Assembly: GCA_947455285.1 (NCBI GenBank)
Contig: CANGOK010000022.1
Span: forward strand, 1 to 20,068
Direction: 5' to 3'
Length of the DNA: 20,068 nucleotides
Source: Beijerinckiaceae bacterium
GTDB taxonomy: Bacteria; Pseudomonadota; Alphaproteobacteria; Rhizobiales; Beijerinckiaceae
Shown piece after piece: positions 1 through 9,070 of the stretch (position 1 is the stretch's first letter; each line of letters starts with the position of its first letter). A program made the translations under genes and the position numbers. The notes under the pieces were generated by a model. The model saw only the letters and a program-made list of their open reading frames with translations, did no database searches and was not told the DNA's origin.

Positions 1-84
1 CATGTGACCGCAAGAGGTCTTCATGCTATGCTTGTGGCCGATTCTTCACCCTGACTATCCTGCCGCACATTCGGAGAAATCATC

Positions 85-285
85 ATGGCGTTGGAACCCG
101 GCGATATTGTCCAGCTGAAGTCCGGAGGCCCCTTGATGACCGTCGTCGCGGTGGAAAAGGCTGAGGTGCGCTGCATCTGGCACAGCCAGTCAGCCGAAGA
201 CATTCGCTCCGCCACGATCCCAACCGTCGCCCTCGAACACATCGACCTTGCTGATGATGAGGATGACGAGGAGTTTGAGGACTAG
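85..285 (+). CDS. DUF2158 (YodC-like) small protein
   Basis: A 66-residue acidic protein of unknown biochemical role. It opens with GDIVQLKSGGPLMTV, the signature of the DUF2158/YodC family, in which a short beta-rich N-terminal segment carries the (V/I)xLKSGGPxMTV motif. A Cys and a Trp follow (CIW, residues 32-34), and a very acidic tail (DDEDDEEFED) ends the protein. The start is supported by a Shine-Dalgarno GGAG at 73-76, eight bases before the ATG. It converges on the GtrA gene, with only 11 bases between the stop codons. There is no signal peptide or membrane segment, so it is probably cytoplasmic. Family assignment is fairly sure; function is not known. Confidence 0.85.
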   Translation: MALEPGDIVQLKSGGPLMTVVAVEKAEVRCIWHSQSAEDIRSATIPTVALEHIDLADDEDDEEFED

Positions 286-299
286 GCTTTTTCCGCCTA
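283..299. repeat. Small inverted repeat containing both convergent stop codons
   Basis: TAGGC (283-287) and GCCTA (295-299) form a 5-bp stem around TTTTTCC. The left arm starts with the TAG stop of the DUF2158 gene and the right arm ends with the TAG stop of the minus-strand GtrA gene. It is too weak to call a terminator, but it is the only structure between the two genes. Confidence 0.25.
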
Positions 300-683
300 C
301 CCCCGGCGCTCCCCGAAGGTCCAGAACTTGTGGGCCGAGAAGTTCCAGACGAACACGATGCCGGTCGTGGCGAGGCGCGCCAGGATAGCGGGAACGCCCA
401 GCTGCTGAGTGAACAGCCACATGAAGAGGCCGGTGAGCGAAAAGCCCACGGCCATCACGCTCATAAAGCGCAAGCCCGCCTGCACATGGTTGCGCTCGGT
501 GGTGAAGGTGTGCGCCCGGTTGAGCAGGTAATTCACCAGTCCGCCCACCATATAGCCCGCCAGCGCCCCGGCGACCGGCTCCACACCAAGAAACTCGGTC
601 AGCAGCAGGAACACGCCATAGTCCGCCCCCAATGAGATGAGGCCGACGCCGAAAAAGGTCGAGATCTGGCGGGGGAGCGACAT
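297..683 (-). CDS. GtrA-family integral membrane protein
   Basis: A 128-residue protein with four predicted membrane helices (roughly residues 9-30, 36-55, 70-92 and 98-118). Family marks are the early RQISTFFGVG, the LLNRAHTF motif near the middle and WNFSAHKFWTF near the C-terminus. GtrA proteins (PF04138) are thought to help move polyprenyl-linked sugars across the inner membrane for O-antigen or wall decoration. The start is ATG at 681-683, just before MSLPRQ; the frame stays open to 797, but that extension (Pro/Ala/Cys-rich) does not look like GtrA. No clear Shine-Dalgarno is seen. No glycosyltransferase of the GtrB type lies next to it here, so its sugar substrate cannot be told. Family call is firm, role inferred. 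Confidence 0.88.
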   Translation of the reverse strand: MSLPRQISTFFGVGLISLGADYGVFLLLTEFLGVEPVAGALAGYMVGGLVNYLLNRAHTFTTERNHVQAGLRFMSVMAVGFSLTGLFMWLFTQQLGVPAILARLATTGIVFVWNFSAHKFWTFGERRG

Positions 684-874
684 GGGAACTGGTCTAGACG
701 CGGGCGGGGCGCTTGTCACCGGGGATTTAGCGCAGGCTTGGCGATTCTGACAGGCCTGACCATAGGACTGGGGGCAACCAGCGGCGGGGCTTCCCAAGCC
801 TTCGATTCTCGTCTAGTTAGCGGGGACATTTCGGGCCGGGGCGCCTCCCGCTCGAATTCCCCATCAGGTTGGCC

Positions 875-906
875 CCCATAAGGGCTTTCGCCCGTAAGGG
901 TTTTCG
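875..906 (+). repeat. Two-copy 16-base tandem repeat in the carB leader
   Basis: CCCATAAGGGCTTTCG (875-890) is followed directly by CCCGTAAGGGTTTTCG (891-906); 14 of 16 positions agree. Each copy contains a small CCC...GGG inverted repeat, and the junction (GGGC TTTC GCCC, 883-894) can form a competing hairpin, so the element can fold in more than one way. It lies about 25 bases before the terminator-like hairpin. Confidence 0.6.
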
Positions 907-931
907 TAAAAGGACGCGCTCGGGTTCCGCG

Positions 932-957
932 AAGGGCCGACAGCGCGGCCTTTTTTT
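932..957 (+). terminator. Intrinsic terminator-like hairpin upstream of carB (candidate attenuator)
   Basis: AAGGGCCG and CGCGGCCTT can pair as about seven base pairs with one bulged G, and the stem runs into seven Ts (951-957). It points toward carB and ends 62 bases before the carB ATG. No plus-strand gene ends close upstream: the nearest is the DUF2158 gene, some 650 bases away with an opposing gene between. It would therefore end a leader transcript. Attenuation of carB is an inference. Confidence 0.55.
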
Positions 958-970
958 GTGTGCCCAGCAT

Positions 971-1002
971 CGCCGGACCGCCGGCCCGCCGGAGATCCGG
1001 CG
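971..1002 (+). other. GC-rich hairpin just upstream of the carB start
   Basis: CGCCGGA (971-977) pairs perfectly with TCCGGCG (996-1002), and the loop itself is rich in CCGG. The structure ends 17 bases before the ATG at 1020 and could influence ribosome access; this is inference from pairing alone. Confidence 0.4.
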
Positions 1003-1019
1003 CTCCAGAACGAGTGACC

Positions 1020-4505
<3,486 letters not shown>

Positions 4506-4524
4506 TCAGGCGATACGGACCTGT

Positions 4525-4545
4525 TCGCGGGACATCGTCCCGCGA
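4525..4545 (+). other. Perfect 9-bp hairpin between carB and greA
   Basis: TCGCGGGAC (4525-4533) and GTCCCGCGA (4537-4545) pair perfectly around a 3-base loop, 20 bases after the carB stop. No T-run follows directly, so it is more likely an mRNA-stabilising or processing element, or a leaky terminator, than a full intrinsic terminator. Confidence 0.5.
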
Positions 4546-4594
4546 GCGTCAGTGTTTTCGCGTTTTGGATGATCAAGCGCCGCTACGCGAGATT

Positions 4595-4602
4595 GGAAAG
4601 AG
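4595..4602 (+). promoter_or_regulatory. Ribosome binding site that sets the greA start
   Basis: GGAAAGAG lies eight bases before the ATG at 4611 and favours it over the upstream in-frame ATG at 4569. The resulting protein has exactly the E. coli GreA length. Confidence 0.65.
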
Positions 4603-4610
4603 ATTCGAAG

Positions 4611-5087
4611 ATGGTGGACAAAGTCCCGATGACCGTGGCGGGCTATGCGGCCCTCGAAGCGGAACTCAAGCGTCGCCAGCAGGAAGAGCGGCCGCGCATC
4701 ATTCAGGCGATCTCGGAAGCGCGCTCCCATGGCGACCTTTCCGAAAACGCCGAATATCATGCGGCCAAGGAATCCCAGTCGCTGAACGAGGGGCGCATCG
4801 CCGAGCTTGAGGACAAACTGTCCCGCGCCGAGGTGATCGACGTCAGCAAGCTGTCGGGCGCCAATGTGAAGTTCGGCGCCACCGTGACCCTCATCGATGA
4901 GGATACGGAGGAAGAGAAGGTCTACCAGATCGTCGGCGAGGCCGAGGCTGATGTGAAGAGCGGCAAGGTGTCGATCACCTCGCCCATCGCCCGCGCCCTC
5001 ATCGGCAAGAAGGTCGGCGACGCCGTCGAAGTGAACACGCCCGGCGGCGGCAAGAGCTATGAAGTTTTGAAGGTCGCCTTCATCTGA
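4611..5087 (+). CDS. greA: Transcription elongation factor GreA
   Basis: Rescues backtracked RNA polymerase by stimulating cleavage of the 3' end of the nascent RNA through the secondary channel. With the start at 4611 it is 158 residues, the same length as E. coli GreA. The N-terminal coiled coil (about 1-75) carries the tip HGDLSENAEYHAA, in which D42 and E45 match the acidic pair that holds the catalytic metal in E. coli (D41, E44). The C-terminal FKBP-like domain (about 80-158) includes the VGDAVEVNTPGG loop. The alternative ATG at 4569 would add 14 basic residues not expected in the family. It lies downstream of carB in the same direction and is followed by a good intrinsic terminator. 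Confidence 0.97.
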   Translation: MVDKVPMTVAGYAALEAELKRRQQEERPRIIQAISEARSHGDLSENAEYHAAKESQSLNEGRIAELEDKLSRAEVIDVSKLSGANVKFGATVTLIDEDTEEEKVYQIVGEAEADVKSGKVSITSPIARALIGKKVGDAVEVNTPGGGKSYEVLKVAFI

Positions 5088-5114
5088 CCTGACCACTCTT
5101 GCGCTAGACGATTT

Positions 5115-5140
5115 CGGCCCGCCAATGCGCGGGCCGTTTT
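5115..5140 (+). terminator. Intrinsic terminator of greA
   Basis: CGGCCCGC (5115-5122) and GCGGGCCG (5129-5136) form a perfect 8-bp stem with a 6-base loop, followed by TTTT (5137-5140), 27 bases after the greA stop. The T-run touches the stop codon of the converging minus-strand gene. It has no T-run on the minus-strand side, so it should act mainly on greA. Confidence 0.85.
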
Positions 5141-5415
5141 CATTCCGGCTTCTTGTTCCTTTTGCGAGCCCGCCCTTCGGCCGAGGCCTGCGCGGCGCGG
5201 CGCGCGAGATCCTTGTCCTTGCGGAACATGCGGTTTTCAGCAGGCGCCGCCGCCCCTCCGATGCTCCCGGCCTTGGCCGCCAGCGCGACGTCTCTCGCAA
5301 AGGCGCGCTTTTCAGGCGGCACGGATTGGCCGCCCATGCGCGCGATTTCACGGCGTCGTTCAGGCGAGAGGCAGGCGAGGCCCCGTTTGCTCTTTTCCTT
5401 CTTTTCCATAGGCAT
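5140..5415 (-). CDS. KGG-like general stress protein
   Basis: A small, very basic protein (91 residues from the ATG at 5415). The segment KRGLACLSPERRREIARMGGQS (about residues 9-30) resembles the KGG repeat of Con-10/YciG-type stress proteins (pattern RGFAxMDPExxREIAxxGG). A second, degenerate copy follows (AAKAGSIGGAA), and the C-terminus is a Lys/Arg-rich tail. Proteins of this type are often induced in stationary phase or on desiccation; their molecular role is not established. The frame extends to 5478 but the extra N-terminus is unlike the family; the ATG at 5409 is another possible start. No strong Shine-Dalgarno is visible. It converges on greA, whose terminator ends at this gene's stop codon. 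Confidence 0.65.
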   Translation of the reverse strand: MPMEKKEKSKRGLACLSPERRREIARMGGQSVPPEKRAFARDVALAAKAGSIGGAAAPAENRMFRKDKDLARRAAQASAEGRARKRNKKPE

Positions 5416-5479
5416 CCCGACTGTCGACCAAGCTTGTCCCAAGGGAAACGCTGGAACGCGGCTTTCGGCGGGCGGCATT

Positions 5480-5522
5480 GCGATAAAAAATTGTCTGTAA
5501 TCAATTATTTAGTATTCAATTG
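5480..5522. promoter_or_regulatory. AT-rich divergent promoter region
   Basis: A short AT-rich stretch (GATAAAAAATTGTCTG through TATTCAATTG) stands out in the GC-rich surroundings. It lies between the divergent KGG-like gene (start 5415) and the ELM1-like gene (start 5580). CAATT occurs twice and AATTG twice. No single clear -35/-10 pair can be fixed, so only a general promoter role is proposed. Confidence 0.35.
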
Positions 5523-5579
5523 CCCCCTTGCGGCGATCCGCTCTTGGCTTGCGGGCCCTATAGCGGTACAGCCCCACGC

Positions 5580-6584
5580 ATGACCTCTCCCGCTTCCACC
5601 GCCCCCAGATTGCCGCCGGGAACCACCGCCTGGGTCCTCGCCTCGGGCAAGGTGGGCCATGAGGTGCATTGCCTCGGCATCGCCCGCGAACTGGGGCTTG
5701 AGCCGGAGCTCAAGCAGGTGAAGCCCCGGGCGCTCTTCGCCGCTCTCACGCCCTTTGGGCCGATCGATCCGCGTGATGACGCGCATCGACAGGGCAGCTT
5801 GCTTGCGCCGCCCTTCCCGGACCTCGTCTTCGCCGCCGGTCGCGTCACCGTGCCCTATCTGCGCTATCTGCGTAGGGTCTCGGGCGGACGAACCTTCACA
5901 ATCTTCCTGCAGGACCCGCGCACTGGAGCGGGCACGGCTGACCTGCTCTGGGTGCCCGAGCATGACAAGCTGCGGGGCGAGAATGTGCTGGTCACCCTCA
6001 CCTCGCCCCATCCGCTGCGGCCCCATGTGCTTGAGGCCGCGCGCCGCGAGCCCGACCCGCGCCTCGCAAACCTGCCTCACCCGCGCGTCGCCATGGTGCT
6101 CGGTGGACCAAGCGCCCATCATCGCTACGAAGACAAGGATGTGGCTGCGCTGACCGCCATCGCCACAAGCATTGCAGAGGCTGGCTACGGCGTCATGGTC
6201 ACGCCATCGCGCCGCACCCCTGCAAGCCTCGTCACGGCGCTGGCGCAGGCGCTTGAGGGCAAGGCCGTCTTTGTCTGGAATGGCGAAGGTGAAAACCCGT
6301 ACTCCGCCATGATCGCGCTGGCGGATTCGATCGTCGTCACCGGCGACAGCGTGAACATGGTCGGCGAGGCGCTGGCTGGCGGCGTTCCAGTGCAAGTCTA
6401 TGAACCAAGCGGCGGGCATCCCAAGATCACCGGCTTCATCGACAAGCTCGTGGCGGCGGGCCATGTGCGGCGCTGGGCGGGCGCTCTGGAAGGCTGGGAC
6501 AATCCGCCCCTCGACGCCACCTCCCTGATCGCTAGTGAAATCGCGCGCCGCTACAACGCTTTTCGCGCCTCACCAATGCGCTGA
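5580..6584 (+). CDS. ELM1/GtrOC1-family (DUF1022) protein
   Basis: A 334-residue protein of the family named after plant mitochondrial fission protein ELM1; bacterial members are widespread in alphaproteobacteria. Visible marks are the N-terminal AWVLASGKVGHEVHCLGIARELG, a central VLGGPSAHHRYEDKD (about residues 173-188), a late VTGDSVNMVGEALAGGVPV (about 252-270) and a PSGGHPKI loop. The pattern of a GGxx-type loop and a C-terminal GDSxNMVxEA nucleotide/sugar-binding loop resembles GT-B glycosyltransferases, so an enzymatic role on an envelope sugar is possible but not shown. The start is ATG 5580 (MTSPAST); the open frame to 5520 adds unlikely sequence. Its last 15 bases overlap the end of the converging Nudix gene. 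Confidence 0.85.
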   Translation: MTSPASTAPRLPPGTTAWVLASGKVGHEVHCLGIARELGLEPELKQVKPRALFAALTPFGPIDPRDDAHRQGSLLAPPFPDLVFAAGRVTVPYLRYLRRVSGGRTFTIFLQDPRTGAGTADLLWVPEHDKLRGENVLVTLTSPHPLRPHVLEAARREPDPRLANLPHPRVAMVLGGPSAHHRYEDKDVAALTAIATSIAEAGYGVMVTPSRRTPASLVTALAQALEGKAVFVWNGEGENPYSAMIALADSIVVTGDSVNMVGEALAGGVPVQVYEPSGGHPKITGFIDKLVAAGHVRRWAGALEGWDNPPLDATSLIASEIARRYNAFRASPMR

Positions 6585-7049
6585 GAGCGGCGCTCCCGCC
6601 AAAGCCTCAGCGATGCGCTCGCGGCTCGCCCGCGCGAGGGTTTCAGGCAGCTTGTCCACAGGGAAAAACCCGGTCTCAACGATTTCCCGATCCGCGCCCC
6701 GCGCATGTGTCTGGCGCACGCCACGCGCCACATAAACCAGCACATGGTCGCGCTTCGTGACGAAAGTGTTCAGATAAACGCCCAGCAAAACAGGCTCGCT
6801 GGTCAGTTCGAGATGCCCCTCTTCGCGCAGCTCTCGGGTAAGCGCCTGCACGGCCGTCTCGCCCACCTCCACGCCCCCACCCGGCAGATGCCAGCCCGGC
6901 AGATAGGAATGGCGCACGAGAAAGATGCGGCCCACCTCGTCGAGCGCCACCGCCCGCACGCCCATCGTGAGCGGCCGGGAGAGCCGGAACCACAGATGCG
7001 CGGCGCGATGAAAGAGCCGCATGATCGGGCGCGGGATGTGAGCGAGCAT
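6570..7049 (-). CDS. Nudix hydrolase
   Basis: A 159-residue Nudix-fold protein, expected to hydrolyse a nucleoside diphosphate linked to another group; the substrate cannot be told. The Nudix box begins at G58 with GGGVEVGETAVQALTREL, and E64, R72, E73, E76 and E77 keep the catalytic/metal-binding pattern GX5EX7REUXEE. The glycine expected two residues after the EE pair is His79 instead. The N-terminus has a short amphipathic basic stretch (MRLFHRAAHLWFRLSR), so the true start could be M1 (7049) or M10 (7022). It converges with the ELM1-like gene with a 15-base overlap and is divergent from mbfA, from which an Irr-type box lies 85 bases upstream of this start. Confidence 0.88.
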   Translation of the reverse strand: MLAHIPRPIMRLFHRAAHLWFRLSRPLTMGVRAVALDEVGRIFLVRHSYLPGWHLPGGGVEVGETAVQALTRELREEGHLELTSEPVLLGVYLNTFVTKRDHVLVYVARGVRQTHARGADREIVETGFFPVDKLPETLARASRERIAEALAGAPLSAHW

Positions 7050-7113
7050 GGATGCGAAACTACCGCTCGGCTTGCGCCTTGCACAGGTCTTTCCGCAGCT
7101 GGCTGCGCTTTGG

Positions 7114-7119
7114 TTGACT
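7114..7119 (+). promoter_or_regulatory. Candidate -35 element of mbfA
   Basis: TTGACT is one mismatch from the TTGACA consensus. A -10 at the usual distance would fall inside the Irr box (for example TTAGAA at 7135-7140, spacing 15), so a bound repressor would cover the promoter. The -10 itself is weak. Confidence 0.45.
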
Positions 7120-7133
7120 CGGGCGCGGCGAAG

Positions 7134-7150
7134 ATTAGAACCCTTCTAAG
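7134..7150 (+). promoter_or_regulatory. Irr-type iron control element (operator) upstream of mbfA
   Basis: ATTAGAACCCTTCTAAG contains the perfect palindrome TTAGAA-CCC-TTCTAA. It matches the rhizobial Irr box (ICE, TTTAGAA-N3-TTCTAAA) at all but the outermost base on each side. It ends 17 bases before the mbfA GTG and overlaps where the -10 should be. In Agrobacterium and Bradyrhizobium, mbfA is under Irr control, being repressed when iron is scarce. The site's sequence is direct observation; Irr control is inferred from the motif and the gene it precedes. Confidence 0.85.
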
Positions 7151-7157
7151 CTGCCTT

Positions 7158-7161
7158 GGAG
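7158..7161 (+). promoter_or_regulatory. Ribosome binding site that sets the mbfA start
   Basis: GGAG is six bases before the GTG at 7168. It supports that GTG over the in-frame TTG at 7156, whose own codon lies directly before this site. Confidence 0.7.
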
Positions 7162-7167
7162 CCTCCG

Positions 7168-8139
7168 GTGAAACCCTTTTCGGAACTGACCCCGCGCGAA
7201 ATCCTGGCGCTCGCCATCTCATCTGAAGAGGAAGATGCGCGCATCTACATGGCCTTCGCCGAAGACCTGCGCGAGCGTTATCCCGCCTCCGCCAAGGTCT
7301 TCGAGGAGATGGCGGAAGAAGAGACCAGCCATCGCCACATGCTGCTCGAAATCTACGAGACGCGCTTTGGCAAGGTGCTGCCGCCAATCCGCCGCGAGGA
7401 CGTGAAGGGCTTTCTGAAACGTCGCCCGATCTGGCTCACCAAGAATTTGTCGCTTGAGACCATCCGCAAGGAAGCGGAGAACATGGAGTTTCAGGCCGCC
7501 CGCTTCTATGAACGCGCCGCCGAGCGCACCACCGATATCGAGGTGCGCAAGCTGCTGGGCGATCTCGCGGAAGTCGAGAAGGGCCACAAGACCCACGCCC
7601 ACAAGCTCGAACAGGCCCTGCTGACCGAAGAGGCGCTGGAGGAAGAAGGCGCGACGCGTCATCGCATGTTCGTGCTGCAATATGTGCAGCCGGGCCTCGC
7701 CGGCCTCATGGATGGGTCGGTCTCGACGCTGGCGCCGCTCTTCGCCGCCGCCTTCGCCACCCACAGCAACTGGGAAACCTTCCTCGTCGGCATGGCAGCC
7801 TCCATTGGCGCAGGCATCAGCATGGGCTTTGCGGAAGCCCTGTCGGACGACGGCTCGCTGACCGGCCGCGGCTCGCCATGGCTGCGCGGCGGCATCTGCG
7901 GCCTCATGACCACCCTTGGCGGCATCGGCCATACTCTGCCCTATCTGGTGCCGGATTCCTGGGCCAACGCCTTCTGGGTGGCGACAGGCATAGCTGGCCT
8001 CATCGTCTTCATTGAACTGTGGGTCATCGCCTGGGTGCGCGCGCGCTACATGGACACGCCCTTCCTGCAAGCGGTCTTCCAGATCGTGCTCGGCGGCGTG
8101 ATCGTGCTGGCGGCGGGAATCCTGATCGGCGGGGCATAA
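7168..8139 (+). CDS. mbfA: Membrane-bound ferritin / iron exporter MbfA (ferritin-like + VIT1 domains)
   Basis: A 323-residue fusion of an N-terminal ferritin/rubrerythrin-like four-helix domain (about 5-150) and a C-terminal VIT1/CCC1-type membrane domain (about 165-323). In Agrobacterium and Bradyrhizobium, MbfA exports iron and protects against iron and peroxide stress. Candidate di-iron ligands are E20/E21, E52 with H55 (EETSHRH), E104/E107 (ENMEF) and E137 with H140 (EVEKGH). The VIT part opens with GLAGLMDGSVSTLAPLFAAAF and carries a GISMGFAEALSDDG motif. Membrane segments lie at about 183-200, 205-223, 240-262, 265-292 and 300-321. The start is the GTG at 7168, supported by the Shine-Dalgarno at 7158, giving MKPFSELTPREILALAIS as expected for the family. 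The upstream Irr box implies expression when iron is plentiful. A metallophosphoesterase follows 39 bases later and may be cotranscribed. Confidence 0.93.
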   Translation: MKPFSELTPREILALAISSEEEDARIYMAFAEDLRERYPASAKVFEEMAEEETSHRHMLLEIYETRFGKVLPPIRREDVKGFLKRRPIWLTKNLSLETIRKEAENMEFQAARFYERAAERTTDIEVRKLLGDLAEVEKGHKTHAHKLEQALLTEEALEEEGATRHRMFVLQYVQPGLAGLMDGSVSTLAPLFAAAFATHSNWETFLVGMAASIGAGISMGFAEALSDDGSLTGRGSPWLRGGICGLMTTLGGIGHTLPYLVPDSWANAFWVATGIAGLIVFIELWVIAWVRARYMDTPFLQAVFQIVLGGVIVLAAGILIGGA

Positions 8140-8178
8140 CGCTTGACGTAAGCCCCGTGAACGGCGACACACCCGCCC

Positions 8179-9069
8179 GTGACGAGCTTCCTGATCGCCC
8201 ATCTCTCCGACGCCCATATCGGCCCGCTGCCGAAGGCGCACCCGCGCGAACTCGTGGGTAAGCGGCTGACCGGTTACATCAACTGGAAGCGCCGCGACCG
8301 TATCCATGACATGGATGTGCTGGCCCGGCTGGTGGCCGACATGAAGGCCCACAAGCCCGATCACATCATGATGACGGGCGATGTGCTGAACATCGGCCTG
8401 CCCGCAGAATTTCCGCTGGCGGCGGCTTGGCTGCACACTTTGGGCGACCCCAAGGACGTAAGCTTCGTGCCGGGCAATCATGACGCCTATGTGCGCAGCT
8501 CCATGCCCTATCTGCTGCGCAGCTTCGCCCCCTGGACCTCGCCCGACGGTGGGCATGAGACCACCTATCCCTATCTGCGGGTGCGCGGAAACATCGCCTT
8601 CATCGGCGTCTCGTCTGGCGTGCCGACGCCCTTCTTCATCGCCTCCGGCAAGATGGGCCGGGAGCAGCGCCACGACTTCGCGCGCATGCTCCACGAGACG
8701 CATGCGCGCGGCCTTATGCGCGTGGTGATGATCCATCATCCACCCTACCGCACGGGCGCGAGCTTTGGGCGCGGGCTGATGGATGCGGGCGCCTTTGAGC
8801 GCATCATCGCCCGGCACGGCGCCGAACTGATCGTCCATGGCCACAACCATCGCGCTTCGGTGAACCACCTGGCGAGCCAGAAGGGCCGCGTGCCCGTGGT
8901 GGGCGTGGCCTCGGCCTCGGCCGTCCCCGGCACGCCCCGCCATCGCGCGGCCTATCATCTCTTCAAGGTCACGCAGGGCGAGACAGGCTGGCGCATTGAA
9001 GCCCATGCCCGCGGCATCCTGCCCGGCACGCGCGAAATCGGCGAGCTTGGACCAGTAGCGCTCGGCTGA
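8179..9069 (+). CDS. Calcineurin-like metallophosphoesterase
   Basis: A 296-residue cytoplasmic metallophosphoesterase (PF00149). All signature blocks are present in order: D11-x-H13 (LSDAHIG), G67-D68 with N71 (TGDVLN), G99-NHD (GNHD, 99-102), H186 (MIHHPP) and H220-G-H222-N-H224 (HGHNH). These would hold two metal ions; substrates in the superfamily range from phosphodiesters to lipid pyrophosphates and cannot be assigned here. A distant resemblance to UDP-diacylglucosamine hydrolases or 3',5'-cAMP phosphodiesterases is possible. The start is GTG 8179, because the first catalytic motif is at residue 11; no strong Shine-Dalgarno precedes it, which fits coupling to mbfA upstream. One base separates its stop from that of the converging substrate-binding protein gene. 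Confidence 0.9.
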   Translation: MTSFLIAHLSDAHIGPLPKAHPRELVGKRLTGYINWKRRDRIHDMDVLARLVADMKAHKPDHIMMTGDVLNIGLPAEFPLAAAWLHTLGDPKDVSFVPGNHDAYVRSSMPYLLRSFAPWTSPDGGHETTYPYLRVRGNIAFIGVSSGVPTPFFIASGKMGREQRHDFARMLHETHARGLMRVVMIHHPPYRTGASFGRGLMDAGAFERIIARHGAELIVHGHNHRASVNHLASQKGRVPVVGVASASAVPGTPRHRAAYHLFKVTQGETGWRIEAHARGILPGTREIGELGPVALG

Positions 9070-9070
9070 A

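Larger units (their letters stand above)
684..1019 (+). other. Intergenic leader region upstream of carB
   Basis: This 336-base gap holds no convincing gene. Its left part is the promoter side of the minus-strand GtrA gene. Its right part (about 870-1019) is full of structure on the carB side: a 16-base tandem repeat, a terminator-like hairpin with seven Ts, and a second GC-rich hairpin just before the carB start. No short leader-peptide frame with a suggestive codon run was found near the terminator. A sequence resembling TTGGCG (738-743), 17 bases, CATAGG (761-766) could be a promoter but is weak. Confidence 0.5.

Noticed and set aside
682..750. Short 22-codon frame starting with ATG upstream of carB as a leader peptide
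   Set aside because: No ribosome site, overlaps the GtrA start region, has no run of informative codons and ends too far from the terminator hairpin to act on it.
5505..6464. 319-residue frame antisense to the ELM1-like gene
   Set aside because: Shadow composition and no domain, against a recognised family on the other strand.
6650..6661. TTGTCCACA, one mismatch from a DnaA box
   Set aside because: A single site inside the Nudix coding region, with no cluster, AT-rich unwinding region or replication genes nearby; chance match.
7219..9006. 595-residue frame antisense to mbfA and the metallophosphoesterase
   Set aside because: It crosses two well-supported genes and the gap between them, is full of His/Arg/Gln, and has no recognisable family.
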